Source of the DNA: Pelagibacteraceae bacterium
GTDB taxonomy: Bacteria; Pseudomonadota; Alphaproteobacteria; Pelagibacterales; Pelagibacteraceae
DNA length: 60,642 nucleotides
Reading direction: 5' to 3'
Assembly: GCA_008638125.1 (NCBI GenBank)
Contig: VTPM01000002.1
Coordinates: forward strand, 1-60,642
Below, in pieces: positions 16,223-25,832 of this stretch (position 1 is its first letter; every line of letters begins with the position of its first letter). The notes beneath the pieces are model-generated. The model was not told the DNA's origin. It saw only the letters and a program-made list of their open reading frames with translations, and ran no database searches. The translations under genes were made by a program, and so were the position numbers.

Positions 16223-17989
16223 TTATAATACAGGAAATAAAATTTGAACTTTGGCACCAGTTTTTAAGCTTGTTATTGTCATCTCGCCTTTGTGTTCATT
16301 TATAATTTTATTAACTATTGGTAGACCTAATCCTGTCCCATTTTTTTTTGTTGTAAAATATGGAGTCATTATTTTAGAAGTATCTTTAATACCAATTCCA
16401 TTATCGACTATAGAGATATCTATATAGTCATTATCACCTTCTATTTCTATATCAATTTTGCCTTTAAAATTCTTATCTTTTTCTTTCCTTTCTTTAATGG
16501 AGTCCTCTGAATTTTTTATCAAATTTATAAAAACTCTATAAAGTTGTTCTTCATCATATTTAAAATGAACAATCTTTTTATAGCTTTTAAAATTAATTTT
16601 ATTATCAGTTGAAAGTTTGTAAAAATCTATTGATCGTTCAACTACATCCACTAAATTCATTTCCTTAAATATTGGAGTAGGCATTCTTGCAAAACTCGAA
16701 AATTCATTAACAAGACTTTCAATATCTTTAATTTGCCTATTTATTGTTGACAAATAATTTTTAAATTCATCTTGCCCTTCTGATATTCTTTTAGAGAATT
16801 TATCTTTAAGTCTATCAATAGATAACTGGATAGGAGTCAATGGATTCTTAATTTCATGAGCTAGTTTTCTAGCAACACTCTCCCAAGCAGAATATCGCTC
16901 GGAAACTAATAGTTTTTCTTGTTGTTTTTTTAATCTGTCTATCATGCTATTAAAATTTTGATTTAATTTAATAAATTCTTTGTCTGTTTCAATTTCAGGA
17001 ACTTTTGTATCTAGAATACCTTTGCTGATGTCTTCAGAGGCACCTATTAAATTAATAATAGGTTTAGTTAATCTATCTGCGAATGCGATTGCTATAATAG
17101 TTGATAAGAAAAGTAATAGACCCACAACTAAAATATAGATAATCGCAAAAGTAATTTTGATGCCAGTTTGTTTGTTTTCAATTGAATAATAAAAATTTAC
17201 TGCTTGTTCAGTCTCATTTAGATAATTAATTATTTCTGGGTCGACATTTCTAGAAATATACAGATAGGTATCAATAAGAGTACTAAGTTTTATCATCGCT
17301 GATGTTTTCTCTTCCACTCCATTAATAATTTGCACAGTTACTCCTTCTAAAGCTTTATTAAATTCATCCTCTGTTGGAATTAAAAATTCATTAACACTCT
17401 CTGAATCTGAAAAAATTATGTTTCCAGAACTATCAATTAAAAAAATGTCATCTACTCTTCTTAATAATTTTTCAGATCGGGCGATATTTTTAAATCGATT
17501 TGGATCAGAATAAAATAAAGGAGATGCTCTATTAAGCCCTACGCTCATCAAAAAAACATCTGACTCTAACGTTTTATTGTTTTGATCAGAATAACTTTTT
17601 GCCACGTCATAAGAATTGTTAACGGCTTTTGTTATTTGAGAATTAAAGAAATTTTCCAGACCATAATTAAAAATAAATAATGAAAACAAGGCTATAAGAA
17701 AAGATGGGATAAAAGTAAAAAGAGTAAAAAAAGAAATATATTTTAAACTTGTTCCTGATCCTAATTTTTTGCTTTTATGCTCAAAATATATATTTGAACT
17801 TTTTTTAAAAATTATAATAAAAAATAAAATTAGTAAAACTACATCAATTAGAAGTAATATTTGTAAATTATCATCGGAAAAACTTAGTAGTTTTGGATTG
17901 ATAAAAGCCAGAAAAGTGAGAATACACAAAAATATGCTTACTAATGATAGGCCTATGACCGTTTTAAAATTTTTTAATTTTTTTAACAT
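16223..17989 (-). CDS. ntrY: NtrY sensor histidine kinase, short form
   Basis: A 588-residue membrane kinase. Hydrophobic segments lie at about 10-30, 44-61, 85-109 and 280-303. The periplasmic loop (about 110-279) lies between the third and fourth, and a HAMP linker follows (about 304-358). The phosphoacceptor is His378 in LAHEIKNPLTP. The ATPase domain shows NLIKNSEDS, VDNGIGI and TGLGLPIV. Alphaproteobacterial NtrY usually has a PAS domain between HAMP and HisKA. Here HAMP runs straight into the kinase, which explains the shorter length. It heads a tightly packed series ntrY-ntrX-trkA-trkH-gpsA-glpK and diverges from ispDF. Confidence 0.92.
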   Translation of the reverse strand: MLKKLKNFKTVIGLSLVSIFLCILTFLAFINPKLLSFSDDNLQILLLIDVVLLILFFIIIFKKSSNIYFEHKSKKLGSGTSLKYISFFTLFTFIPSFLIALFSLFIFNYGLENFFNSQITKAVNNSYDVAKSYSDQNNKTLESDVFLMSVGLNRASPLFYSDPNRFKNIARSEKLLRRVDDIFLIDSSGNIIFSDSESVNEFLIPTEDEFNKALEGVTVQIINGVEEKTSAMIKLSTLIDTYLYISRNVDPEIINYLNETEQAVNFYYSIENKQTGIKITFAIIYILVVGLLLFLSTIIAIAFADRLTKPIINLIGASEDISKGILDTKVPEIETDKEFIKLNQNFNSMIDRLKKQQEKLLVSERYSAWESVARKLAHEIKNPLTPIQLSIDRLKDKFSKRISEGQDEFKNYLSTINRQIKDIESLVNEFSSFARMPTPIFKEMNLVDVVERSIDFYKLSTDNKINFKSYKKIVHFKYDEEQLYRVFINLIKNSEDSIKERKEKDKNFKGKIDIEIEGDNDYIDISIVDNGIGIKDTSKIMTPYFTTKKNGTGLGLPIVNKIINEHKGEMTITSLKTGAKVQILFPVL

Positions 17990-18035
17990 TTAATAGTAAT
18001 AAGTATTTATATAAATATTATATACTTTGAATACA

Positions 18036-19169
18036 ATGAGACTTTCTTTTATTTTATTAGCTAGTGGAAATAGTAGTCGATTTAAATCTAAAATTCCAAA
18101 GCAATATCATCAAATCGGTGGCAAAACACTTATAGAAATAGCTTTAGCAAAAATTAAACAAATTAAAGAAATTAAAAAAATTGTACTTGTATACAATAAA
18201 AAACATTTAAAACTTTTAAAGCAAATTAGAGTTAAAAATATTTCTAAAATTAAAGGTGGAAAAACAAGAAATCAATCTACGCTAAATGCTTTAAAATATT
18301 TAAATAAAACAAATACAACCCACGTGCTTATTCACGATGCTGCTAGACCAAACTTTTCAATAAAATTAATTAAAAATATTTTAACAAATTTAAAATCAAA
18401 TAAATCTGTAATACCTATTCTTAAAATACAAGACGCTTTAAAAAAAAAAGAAAGATTAAATATAATATCAAATCAAAAAAGAAATGATTTTTTTTTAACT
18501 CAAACACCCCAGTCTTTTGAATTAAATGAAATATATCAACTACATAAAAAATTAAAAAAAAATTATAAGGATGATGACTTTTCATTATTAGAAAATTTAA
18601 AACGTACTAAGTTTATTAATGGAGAAAAAAATAATTTTAAGATTACTGATCAATCTGATTTTGATTTATTAAAAAAAATTTACAAATCGAATTTAAGAAT
18701 TGGAATTGGTTTTGATGTGCATAGACTAGTTGAAAAAAGAAAGCTTTTTTTAGGTGGAATTGTTATCCCTTCAAAATTAGGTACATTAGGACATTCAGAT
18801 GGTGATCCTGTTTTACATGCGATTATTGACTCCCTTTTAGGAGCTTGTTCCTTAGGTGATATTGGAGAAAAATTTTCAGATAAAAGTAAAAAATTTAAAA
18901 ATATTAAATCAAGTATTTTATTGAAAAATGTCTTAAATCAAATGAGATCAGATGAATTTGAAATAAATAATATCGATATCAATATTATTACCCAAACACC
19001 AAAAATTAAAAAATATAAAGAAAAAATTTTAAAAAACATTTCAAATTTATGTTCGTTAAATATTAATAGAATTAATATAAAAGCAAAAACTACAGAAAAA
19101 CTTGGCGTTATTGGAAAAGAAAAAGCGATAGCTGCTGAAGTAATTGTTTCAGTAATTAAATATGTATAA
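18036..19169 (+). CDS. ispDF: Bifunctional IspD/IspF isoprenoid enzyme
   Basis: A fusion of two non-consecutive steps of the MEP pathway. Residues 1 to about 215 are 4-diphosphocytidyl-2-C-methylerythritol synthase (LLASGNSSRFKSKIPKQY near the start, HDAARPN in the middle). From about residue 220 on is the 2,4-cyclodiphosphate synthase, with GIGFDVHRL, LGHSDGDPVLHAI and ALLGA/SLGDIGEKF-like motifs that place the metal and substrate. I chose the ATG at 18036 over a TTG at 18027, because MRLSFILLASG matches the usual start and the TTG would overlap the promoter. A -10-like TATACT at 18021-18026 predicts a start only a few bases before this ATG. The fusion is standard in alphaproteobacteria. The end overlaps pgpA by 8 bp. 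Confidence 0.93.
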   Translation: MRLSFILLASGNSSRFKSKIPKQYHQIGGKTLIEIALAKIKQIKEIKKIVLVYNKKHLKLLKQIRVKNISKIKGGKTRNQSTLNALKYLNKTNTTHVLIHDAARPNFSIKLIKNILTNLKSNKSVIPILKIQDALKKKERLNIISNQKRNDFFLTQTPQSFELNEIYQLHKKLKKNYKDDDFSLLENLKRTKFINGEKNNFKITDQSDFDLLKKIYKSNLRIGIGFDVHRLVEKRKLFLGGIVIPSKLGTLGHSDGDPVLHAIIDSLLGACSLGDIGEKFSDKSKKFKNIKSSILLKNVLNQMRSDEFEINNIDINIITQTPKIKKYKEKILKNISNLCSLNINRINIKAKTTEKLGVIGKEKAIAAEVIVSVIKYV

Positions 19170-19656
19170 AAAATTTAATTTATTAATTCTTACAATGTTT
19201 GGGTTAGGCAATTCTAGATATGCACCTGGAACTGTTGCATCATTTGTTACATGCTTGATCTATATTGCTTTGTTTAATTACAAAGTTAATATTTTGATAT
19301 TAATAGGTTCAGTTAGTTTAATTTTTTTATATTCAATTTTTATTTTGGATGAATTAAAAAATTCCTTTTCTGAAATAGATGCAAAAGAAATTGTAATTGA
19401 TGAATTTGTAGGTCAGTCAATACCTCTTCTTAGTATCTATAATTTAGTTTTATTCAATAATATAAATAATTTTATTTTATACACGTTCAGTGTGTTTTTT
19501 TTATTTAGGTTATTTGATATTTTTAAACCTTATCCAATAAACATAATTGATAAAAAAATTAAAAATGGATTTGGCGTTATGCTTGATGATGTATTGGCTG
19601 GTATATACTCAGTAATTGTCTTTTTTTTAATTTTTATAGTTTTAAATTATGTTTGA
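19162..19656 (+). CDS. pgpA: Phosphatidylglycerophosphatase A
   Basis: A 164-residue inner-membrane enzyme that dephosphorylates phosphatidylglycerol phosphate to phosphatidylglycerol. Family motifs are visible in order: GLGNSRYAPGTVAS (15-28), the acidic motif EIVIDEFVGQ (about 75-84), LFRLFDIFKPYPI (about 114-126) and GVMLDDVLAG near 147-156. Four or so membrane segments separate them. It overlaps ispDF by 8 bp and the next gene by 8 bp, so the three are co-translated. Confidence 0.92.
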   Translation: MYKKFNLLILTMFGLGNSRYAPGTVASFVTCLIYIALFNYKVNILILIGSVSLIFLYSIFILDELKNSFSEIDAKEIVIDEFVGQSIPLLSIYNLVLFNNINNFILYTFSVFFLFRLFDIFKPYPINIIDKKIKNGFGVMLDDVLAGIYSVIVFFLIFIVLNYV

Positions 19657-20116
19657 AATTAAAAATATAATCCAAAGATTGATAAAAAAAAAATTATCAA
19701 TTTCTGTGGCTGAATCTTGTACGGGAGGTATGCTGTCATCTAGCATCACATCTATTAGTGGCGCTTCTAAAATTTTTAACATAGGTTTAGTTACATACTC
19801 AAATCTTGCAAAAATAAAACTCCTAAAAGTTTCTAGCTCTAACATTAAAAGATATGGGGCTGTAAGTGAAAAATGTTGTCTTAAAATGGTTGAGGGATTG
19901 TCAAAACTATCAAAATCAAAAATAAATATTTCTATAACTGGTATTGCTGGACCTAAAGGCGGATCTAAAAATAAGCCGGTAGGACTTGTTTATATTGGTA
20001 TAAAAAAAGGAAAAAAAATTTCTATTAATAAATATCTTTTTAAAAACAAAAATAGAGAAAACATTAGAAAAAATTCAGTCAAAGAAGCCTTGAAACTTAT
20101 TGAAAAATTTATTTAA
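19649..20116 (+). CDS. pncC: CinA C-terminal-type nicotinamide-nucleotide amidohydrolase
   Basis: A 155-residue single-domain CinA_C protein. The motifs are AESCTGGMLSS (21-31), a YSN..K segment followed by YGAVSE, and TGIAGPKGGSKNKPVGLVYIG in the second half. The family hydrolyses NMN to nicotinate mononucleotide for pyridine nucleotide salvage. The N-terminal molybdopterin-like domain of full CinA is absent, as in many proteobacteria. The gene starts inside the end of pgpA and converges with the ratA/coq10-like gene, sharing 8 bp at the 3' ends. Confidence 0.9.
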   Translation: MFEIKNIIQRLIKKKLSISVAESCTGGMLSSSITSISGASKIFNIGLVTYSNLAKIKLLKVSSSNIKRYGAVSEKCCLKMVEGLSKLSKSKINISITGIAGPKGGSKNKPVGLVYIGIKKGKKISINKYLFKNKNRENIRKNSVKEALKLIEKFI

Positions 20117-20552
20117 AAAGCTTTAAAGCTCTTTGTTCAAAAGCATCGGCTATTTTATTCAATCCAAAATTAAAAGATTTTTTCATTATTAAATTAAGAA
20201 GATTATTTTTTAATTCAAATTCAATATTAAACTCAAGTAAAGTACTGTTATTTATTTCCTTAAATTTCCATTCATTTTTTAGATATTTTAAAGGACCATC
20301 TAAATTTGTCACTGATATTAAATCTTTTTTTTTTGAGTATAGAACTAAACTTGAATAGGTTTCATTTAAAAATTTTTTTCCAACTTTTAAATCAGCTTTG
20401 ATTTCAATATTTTCACCTAGATCCTTGCTTTCATGTATTACGCTATCTAAACACCAAGGAACAAATTCTTTATACTTTTCGATATCTAAAATCATATCGA
20501 TTAGATTTTGTTTTTTACAAGCTATGATTCTATTTAATTTGGCTGATGACAT
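20109..20552 (-). CDS. START-domain protein, Coq10/RatA family
   Basis: A 147-residue protein spanning one polyketide-cyclase/START-like domain. The start [37 protein letters not shown] is typical, with the tyrosine and the Phe-Val-Pro-Trp-Cys motif near residues 27-34. A helix that closes the pocket is at the C-terminus ([16 protein letters not shown]). Relatives bind ubiquinone or act on the ribosome (RatA). In alphaproteobacteria the gene next to lipA is generally taken as Coq10-like, so a role in ubiquinone handling is the better guess. Its start overlaps the end of lipA by 19 bp. Confidence 0.85.
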   Translation of the reverse strand: MSSAKLNRIIACKKQNLIDMILDIEKYKEFVPWCLDSVIHESKDLGENIEIKADLKVGKKFLNETYSSLVLYSKKKDLISVTNLDGPLKYLKNEWKFKEINNSTLLEFNIEFELKNNLLNLIMKKSFNFGLNKIADAFEQRALKLFK

Positions 20553-21472
20553 TCTAAAGACTTGTCTCTAGCATCTTTTAATATCTTGAAATCACTATCT
20601 GCATGATAAGAGGATCTCGTTAGTGGAGAAGAAGAAACTAGCAAAAATCCTTTTGAAGTTGCTATATTTTTTAATTCTAAAAACTCATCTGGATGAACGT
20701 AGCGATCTAAAGGAAAGTGTTTAGTAGATGGCTGAAGGTATTGTCCAATGGTTAAAAAATCTACATCAGCCATTCTTAAATCATCCATGACTTGAATTAT
20801 TTCATCTTTTTTTTCACCTAATCCAAGCATAATTCCTGATTTAGTAAAAATATTTGGTTTTTTAGCTTTAACAGATTTTAATAATTCTACTGAAGTAAAG
20901 TATCTAGAGCCTGGTCTAACTTTTAAATATAAACTAGGGACAGTTTCAATATTATGATTAAAAACATCAGGACTTGCTTCTAAAACCTTCTCGTAAGAAT
21001 TTCCTTTTTTAAGAAAATCAGGAGTCAATACTTCTACTGTTGTATTTGGATTGTTCTTTTTAACTTCTAAAACTACTTCTTTAAAATGGTTTGCTCCACC
21101 ATCCTCAAGGTCATCTCTATCAACTGAGGTAATGACAACGTGGTTTAATTCTAATTCTTTAACGGCTTTTGAAACTTTAATAGATTCAAATGGATCTAAA
21201 GCTGAAGGTTTTCCTGTTTTAACATCACAAAACGCACATCCCCTTGTGCATGTATCCCCCATAATCATAAAGGTTGCATGTTTTTTACTCCAACACTCAG
21301 TTATGTTTGGACAATTAGCTTCCTGGCAAACAGTATTAAGTTTATTTCTATTTACAACCTCTTTTGTTTTAAAAAAAATTTGACTATTAACCAGTTTAGA
21401 TCTGATCCATTCAGGTTTCTTTTTTAGAGGACTTGGAGAATTCTTTGTTTTTTCTGGGTGTCTTGGTTTCAT
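20534..21472 (-). CDS. lipA: Lipoyl synthase
   Basis: A 312-residue radical SAM enzyme that inserts two sulfurs into octanoyl chains bound to E2 and H proteins. The auxiliary 4Fe-4S cluster ligands are Cys49, Cys54 and Cys60. The radical SAM ligands are Cys75, Cys79 and Cys82 in CTRGCAFC. The family RSSYHAD motif lies near the C-terminus. All catalytic features are present. It sits directly after ftsB (the stop of ftsB meets its ATG), where many alphaproteobacteria have the pyruvate dehydrogenase genes in between. Confidence 0.96.
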   Translation of the reverse strand: MKPRHPEKTKNSPSPLKKKPEWIRSKLVNSQIFFKTKEVVNRNKLNTVCQEANCPNITECWSKKHATFMIMGDTCTRGCAFCDVKTGKPSALDPFESIKVSKAVKELELNHVVITSVDRDDLEDGGANHFKEVVLEVKKNNPNTTVEVLTPDFLKKGNSYEKVLEASPDVFNHNIETVPSLYLKVRPGSRYFTSVELLKSVKAKKPNIFTKSGIMLGLGEKKDEIIQVMDDLRMADVDFLTIGQYLQPSTKHFPLDRYVHPDEFLELKNIATSKGFLLVSSSPLTRSSYHADSDFKILKDARDKSLECHQPN

Positions 21473-21768
21473 TATTTAAGCTTAATTAAAACCTCATCTT
21501 TTGTTCCAAACTTAAGCTTAGATCTATACAATGTATCTATGTAATCAATGTCAATTTTATCTGCTAACAATTTATTTTTGTGTTCAATTTCTTCAATTTC
21601 TTTACTTAGTTGAAGATGTTTTGAAGACAGTTTTTCCTCATAATTTTTTTTTTCAAAATAAGAAACTAAACCTCTGTCTCCACCAACTAAATTAATAGCA
21701 ATATACAACGTTAAAAATATTTGAAAAAAAAATAATTTCTTATTTTTTAATATTTCTAAAATTTTCAT
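21472..21768 (-). CDS. ftsB: FtsB/DivIC-type cell division protein
   Basis: A 98-residue bitopic membrane protein. One membrane helix (about 10-30) is followed by GDRGLVSY, the usual FtsB landmark, then a coiled coil (about 38-75, [29 protein letters not shown]) and a short C-terminal part. FtsB joins FtsL and FtsQ in the divisome. The place just after eno (2 bp) is conserved in proteobacteria and supports the call. Confidence 0.88.
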   Translation of the reverse strand: MKILEILKNKKLFFFQIFLTLYIAINLVGGDRGLVSYFEKKNYEEKLSSKHLQLSKEIEEIEHKNKLLADKIDIDYIDTLYRSKLKFGTKDEVLIKLK

Positions 21769-21770
21769 GC

Positions 21771-23027
21771 TTAGACTTTAGCAATTTTAGAAGTTTTTCC
21801 AAGCTGTTCTTCTATTCTTAATAACCTATTATATTTAGCCACTCTTTCAGATCTTGCTAGAGAACCAGTTTTAATTTGTGTTGATTGTGTAGCTACTGCC
21901 AAATCAGCTATGAATGTATCTTCTGTGTCTCCAGATCGATGAGAGATAATCGTGCTAAAATTATTTTTCTTAGCTAAATTAATCACGTCTAAGGTTTCAG
22001 TAAGTGTTCCAATTTGATTAACTTTAATTAATATAGAATTAGCTGATTTTTCTTTTATCCCTCTTTTTAATCGTGAAACATTAGTCACAAATAAATCATC
22101 ACCTACTATTTGAACTTTTTTTCCAATCTCCTTAGTGAGCTTTGACCAAGCATTCCAATCATCTTCTGCGAAAGGATCTTCGATAGATTTAATTGGATAT
22201 TTAGAAACAAGATTTTTGTAATACTCTATTCCTTGATCAACTGTTACGTACGTTGCGGAGCTTAGAGAATATTTACCTTGATCATTTATTAATTCATTTC
22301 CTGCAACATCTAAGCAAATACTTATATCTTTGCCCGGTATAAATCTTGATTTTTCAATTGCATCAACAACTAAATCTAAAGCTTCTTCATTTGAATTTAT
22401 TGATGGAGCAAACCCACCTTCATCCCCAACATTAGTTAGAAAATTTTTAGATTGTAATATTTTTTTTAAATTTTGAATAACTACAAAACATTTATGCATA
22501 GCATCCATAAAATTCGTTGCTGAATCTGGTCTGATCATAAACTCCTGGATCTTTAAATCATTATCTGCATGGGCTCCGCCATTGATAATATTCATTAAAG
22601 GCTTTGGTAATAAAAATTGTTTTCCTAAAAATTGATACAATTCTTTATTCTTAGAAATAGCTGCAGCTTTTGCAGTTGCTAGTGAAACAGCTAATATAGC
22701 GTTTGCACCAAGCTTTTTTTTATTTTCTGTTCCATCAAGATCAATTAAAATTTGATCTATTTTTTGTTGATTATTCGGATCTAAATTTTTAATATTTTTA
22801 TTAATTAATTTATTAATATTATTTGCCGCATTTATTACACTTTTACCTAAAAAATTATTTTTATTCCCATCTCTTAATTCATAAGCTTCGAAGGCACCAG
22901 TTGAGGCACCAGAAGGTACTATGGCTGAAGCTTTAACTTTATTGTTTAAAAAAACTTCAGCTTCAACAGTTGGGTTACCCCTGCTATCAAATACTTGCCT
23001 ACCAATTACTTTTAAAATTTTACTCAT
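21771..23027 (-). CDS. eno: Enolase
   Basis: A 418-residue enzyme that dehydrates 2-phosphoglycerate to phosphoenolpyruvate. Clear motifs: IGRQVFDSRGNPTVEAEV at the N-terminus, SGASTGAFEAYELRD, GGAHADN in the middle, metal ligands in CLDVAGNE and SIEDPFAEDDW, GDDLFVTN, the catalytic Lys in ILIKVNQIGT, and SHRSGDTED. Length is close to the bacterial norm. It follows kdsA by 3 bp and feeds pyk, also in this window. Confidence 0.97.
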   Translation of the reverse strand: MSKILKVIGRQVFDSRGNPTVEAEVFLNNKVKASAIVPSGASTGAFEAYELRDGNKNNFLGKSVINAANNINKLINKNIKNLDPNNQQKIDQILIDLDGTENKKKLGANAILAVSLATAKAAAISKNKELYQFLGKQFLLPKPLMNIINGGAHADNDLKIQEFMIRPDSATNFMDAMHKCFVVIQNLKKILQSKNFLTNVGDEGGFAPSINSNEEALDLVVDAIEKSRFIPGKDISICLDVAGNELINDQGKYSLSSATYVTVDQGIEYYKNLVSKYPIKSIEDPFAEDDWNAWSKLTKEIGKKVQIVGDDLFVTNVSRLKRGIKEKSANSILIKVNQIGTLTETLDVINLAKKNNFSTIISHRSGDTEDTFIADLAVATQSTQIKTGSLARSERVAKYNRLLRIEEQLGKTSKIAKV

Positions 23028-23030
23028 TAA

Positions 23031-23855
23031 TTAATTTTTAATTAATGTATCGATTGAAACTAATTGTTTAAGAAGATTTTTAATTTCGCTTAAAGGAACC
23101 ATATTTGGTCCATCTGAAGGAGCATTGTCTGGGTCTTCATGAGTCTCCATAAAGATTGCTCCTACTCCAACGGCAATTGCTGCTCTAGATAAATATGGAA
23201 CAAATTCTCTTTGACCGCCTGACTTTTCACCCATTCCTCCAGGTTGTTGCACTGAGTGAGTTGCGTCAAATACTATTGGGTACCCATATTTTGCCATAAT
23301 AGGTAATGACCTCATGTCTGACACTAAAGTATTATAACCAAAACTTGCTCCACGTTCAGTTATTAAAATATTTGTGTTTCCTGAGTCTTCTAATTTTTTA
23401 ATTACGTTTGCCATATCCCAGGGCGCTAAAAACTGACCTTTTTTTACATTTACAATTTTTCCTGTCTTAGCTGCGGCAATTAATAAATCTGTTTGTCTAC
23501 ACAAAAAAGCTGGGATTTGAAGAACGTCAACGTGAGGAGCAACAACTGAACATTGTTCTGCTGTATGAACGTCTGTTAAAACCGGTATGCCAACTTCTTT
23601 TCTTATTTTATCAAAAATCGATAAAGACTTTTCTAATCCTAAACCTCTTTTACCTTTCAAACTTGTTCTATTAGCTTTATCAAATGACGTTTTGTAAATT
23701 AAATTAATATTAAGCTCATTCGTAATTTTTTTAAGCTCATTAGAAACTTTTAATGCATGTTCCTCACTTTCAAGTTGGCAAGGACCAGCTATTAAAGTGA
23801 AGGGCTTATTGTTGGCTATTTCAAAATTAGCACATTTAACTTTATTATTTGTCAT
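23031..23855 (-). CDS. kdsA: 3-deoxy-D-manno-octulosonate 8-phosphate synthase
   Basis: Condenses phosphoenolpyruvate and arabinose 5-phosphate to KDO 8-phosphate for the lipopolysaccharide core. With the start at 23855 it has 274 residues, the normal family length. The frame stays open to 23957, but the extra 34 residues lie inside pyrG and do not resemble the family, so I prefer the internal ATG; it overlaps pyrG by 11 bp. Motifs: [69 protein letters not shown] and [18 protein letters not shown]. Confidence 0.95.
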   Translation of the reverse strand: MTNNKVKCANFEIANNKPFTLIAGPCQLESEEHALKVSNELKKITNELNINLIYKTSFDKANRTSLKGKRGLGLEKSLSIFDKIRKEVGIPVLTDVHTAEQCSVVAPHVDVLQIPAFLCRQTDLLIAAAKTGKIVNVKKGQFLAPWDMANVIKKLEDSGNTNILITERGASFGYNTLVSDMRSLPIMAKYGYPIVFDATHSVQQPGGMGEKSGGQREFVPYLSRAAIAVGVGAIFMETHEDPDNAPSDGPNMVPLSEIKNLLKQLVSIDTLIKN

Positions 23856-25479
23856 TATTAATTTCTGAATTTGTTTTTGCCGCTTTAATAAAAGATGAGA
23901 ATAAAGGATGTGGAGCAAAAGGTCTAGATTTAAATTCAGGATGGAATTGTACACCAATAAACCATGGATGATTTTCTAACTCGATGGTCTCGGGTAAAGA
24001 TCCGTCTGGGGACATGCCTGAGAAAATTAAACCTTTTTTTTCTAATTTTGATTTAAGTTCTTTATTAACTTCATATCTATGTCGGTGTCTTTCTTGAATT
24101 AAAGTCGATTTATAAATTTTACTTATTAGAGTATTTTTTTTTAGTTTTGCTTTATAAGCTCCTAATCTCATTGTACCACCTAAATTTGTTTCTGTTCCTT
24201 TTTGTAATTTTTTTCCTTTAATCCATTCATGCATTAAACCAACAACATGGGTCCCGCCATTTCCAAATTCACTAGACGTTGCCTTTTTAATACCTAACAT
24301 ATTTCTAGCAGACTCGATAATTGCCATTTGCATCCCAAAACAAATTCCAAAAAAAGGTACTTTATATTTTCTAGCATAAGCAATAGCTTCAATTTTTCCT
24401 TCAGTACCTCTGGCACCAAACCCTCCTGGAATTAAAATGGCACTATATTTTTTTAAAATTTTATCTACATTTTTTTTGTTAATCTTTGTTGAGTCTACCC
24501 ACTCAGAATTAACTTCTACATCATTACTTAAACCTCCGTGTATCAAAGCTTCATCTAAAGATTTGTAAGCATCTTTAAGATCGACATATTTTCCAACTAT
24601 ACCAATTGAGATTTTTTCTTTTTTTGAATTAATTTTTTTAACAATGTCTTTCCAAATTTTTAAATTTGCTTTATTTTTTTCTTTTAAGTTAAAAATATCC
24701 AATATTTTTTTATCTAGCTTCTCTTCGCTATATTTAATTGGAACTTCGTAAATCGAACTCACATCAACAGATTGAATAACATGTTCTGGATCTACGTTGC
24801 AAAATAATGATATTTTTCTTTTTTCATCTTTTGGTATTTCCTTTTCAGATCTACAAATAATAATATTAGGTTGAATACCTATGCTTCTTAACTCTTTTAC
24901 TGAATGTTGAGTTGGTTTTGTTTTAAGCTCACCAGAAGCTTCTATATAAGGTACTAAAGTAAGGTGAATAAATAAGCTTTTATTTCTGCCTTCTTCGTTA
25001 GAGAATTGTCTAATTGCTTCTAAAAAAGGCAAGCTTTCAATATCGCCTACAGTTCCTCCAATTTCACAAATAACAAAGTCTTCATTGGTAACTTTGTTAG
25101 AAATAAATTTTTTAATATGATTTGTTACATGTGGAATAATCTGGACGGTGCTCCCTAGATATTCACCTCTTCTTTCTTTTTCAATGATATCTTTATATAT
25201 CTGACCTGTAGTAATATTATCTTCTTTAGCCGCTGGTCTATTAGTGAATCTTTCATAATGGCCTAAATCAAGATCTGTTTCTGCCCCATCATCGGTTACA
25301 AAAACTTCTCCATGCTCAAATGGATTCATTGTACCTGGATCAACGTTTAAATACGGATCTAGTTTTCTAATTCTTACCTTGTACCCACGTAATTGAAGTA
25401 GAGAAGCTAGTGAAGCTGAAGTTAATCCTTTACCTAAAGATGAAACCACGCCGCCAGTTACGAATATATATCGCGCCAT
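23845..25479 (-). CDS. pyrG: CTP synthase
   Basis: A 544-residue enzyme that aminates UTP to CTP. The N-terminal synthetase domain (1 to about 265) begins [20 protein letters not shown] with its P-loop and has [21 protein letters not shown] and [12 protein letters not shown]. The C-terminal glutaminase domain has the oxyanion segment PGGFGARG, the nucleophile Cys in FFGICFGMQ, and the closing catalytic His-Glu in [12 protein letters not shown]. Allosteric GTP control is known for the family. It lies between secG and kdsA on the minus strand. Confidence 0.97.
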   Translation of the reverse strand: MARYIFVTGGVVSSLGKGLTSASLASLLQLRGYKVRIRKLDPYLNVDPGTMNPFEHGEVFVTDDGAETDLDLGHYERFTNRPAAKEDNITTGQIYKDIIEKERRGEYLGSTVQIIPHVTNHIKKFISNKVTNEDFVICEIGGTVGDIESLPFLEAIRQFSNEEGRNKSLFIHLTLVPYIEASGELKTKPTQHSVKELRSIGIQPNIIICRSEKEIPKDEKRKISLFCNVDPEHVIQSVDVSSIYEVPIKYSEEKLDKKILDIFNLKEKNKANLKIWKDIVKKINSKKEKISIGIVGKYVDLKDAYKSLDEALIHGGLSNDVEVNSEWVDSTKINKKNVDKILKKYSAILIPGGFGARGTEGKIEAIAYARKYKVPFFGICFGMQMAIIESARNMLGIKKATSSEFGNGGTHVVGLMHEWIKGKKLQKGTETNLGGTMRLGAYKAKLKKNTLISKIYKSTLIQERHRHRYEVNKELKSKLEKKGLIFSGMSPDGSLPETIELENHPWFIGVQFHPEFKSRPFAPHPLFSSFIKAAKTNSEINNDK

Positions 25480-25518
25480 GGAACAATATTATATCTAGAT
25501 TTATTTTAAAAACAAAGA

Positions 25519-25827
25519 TTATTTTTGATTTTCAGGAATCTGTGGGAGATTTTGATTTTGATTTTTCTCTTGTTCGGTATCTATAACAGATTGCACTTCT
25601 TTTATTTCTTTATGTGAAATCGAGACTAATACTACGCTTATTATTATAAAAAATGTTGCAAGTATTGAAGTTAATTTTGTCAAAAAACTTCCTGCTGTTC
25701 TTGATGTCGTGAAATTATCTTGTGAAACACCTAAGCCTAATGCGCCACCTTCAGATCTTTGCAGTAAAATAACTATTACAAGCATAACAGCTAAAATGAT
25801 ATTTATTGTTATTAAAATACTTTCCAT
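25519..25827 (-). CDS. secG: Preprotein translocase subunit SecG
   Basis: A 102-residue inner-membrane protein with two membrane helices (about 5-22 and 50-70). Between them is the family loop LLQRSEGGALGLG. A charged, Gln/Asn-rich tail follows. SecG assists SecYE in export. It lies 5 bp after tpiA and 39 bp before pyrG, the usual alphaproteobacterial order. Confidence 0.92.
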   Translation of the reverse strand: MESILITINIILAVMLVIVILLQRSEGGALGLGVSQDNFTTSRTAGSFLTKLTSILATFFIIISVVLVSISHKEIKEVQSVIDTEQEKNQNQNLPQIPENQK

Positions 25828-25832
25828 AAATT

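Noticed and set aside
23856-23957. Upstream extension of kdsA by 34 residues
   Set aside because: It lies inside pyrG, adds non-family sequence and would exceed the usual KdsA length.
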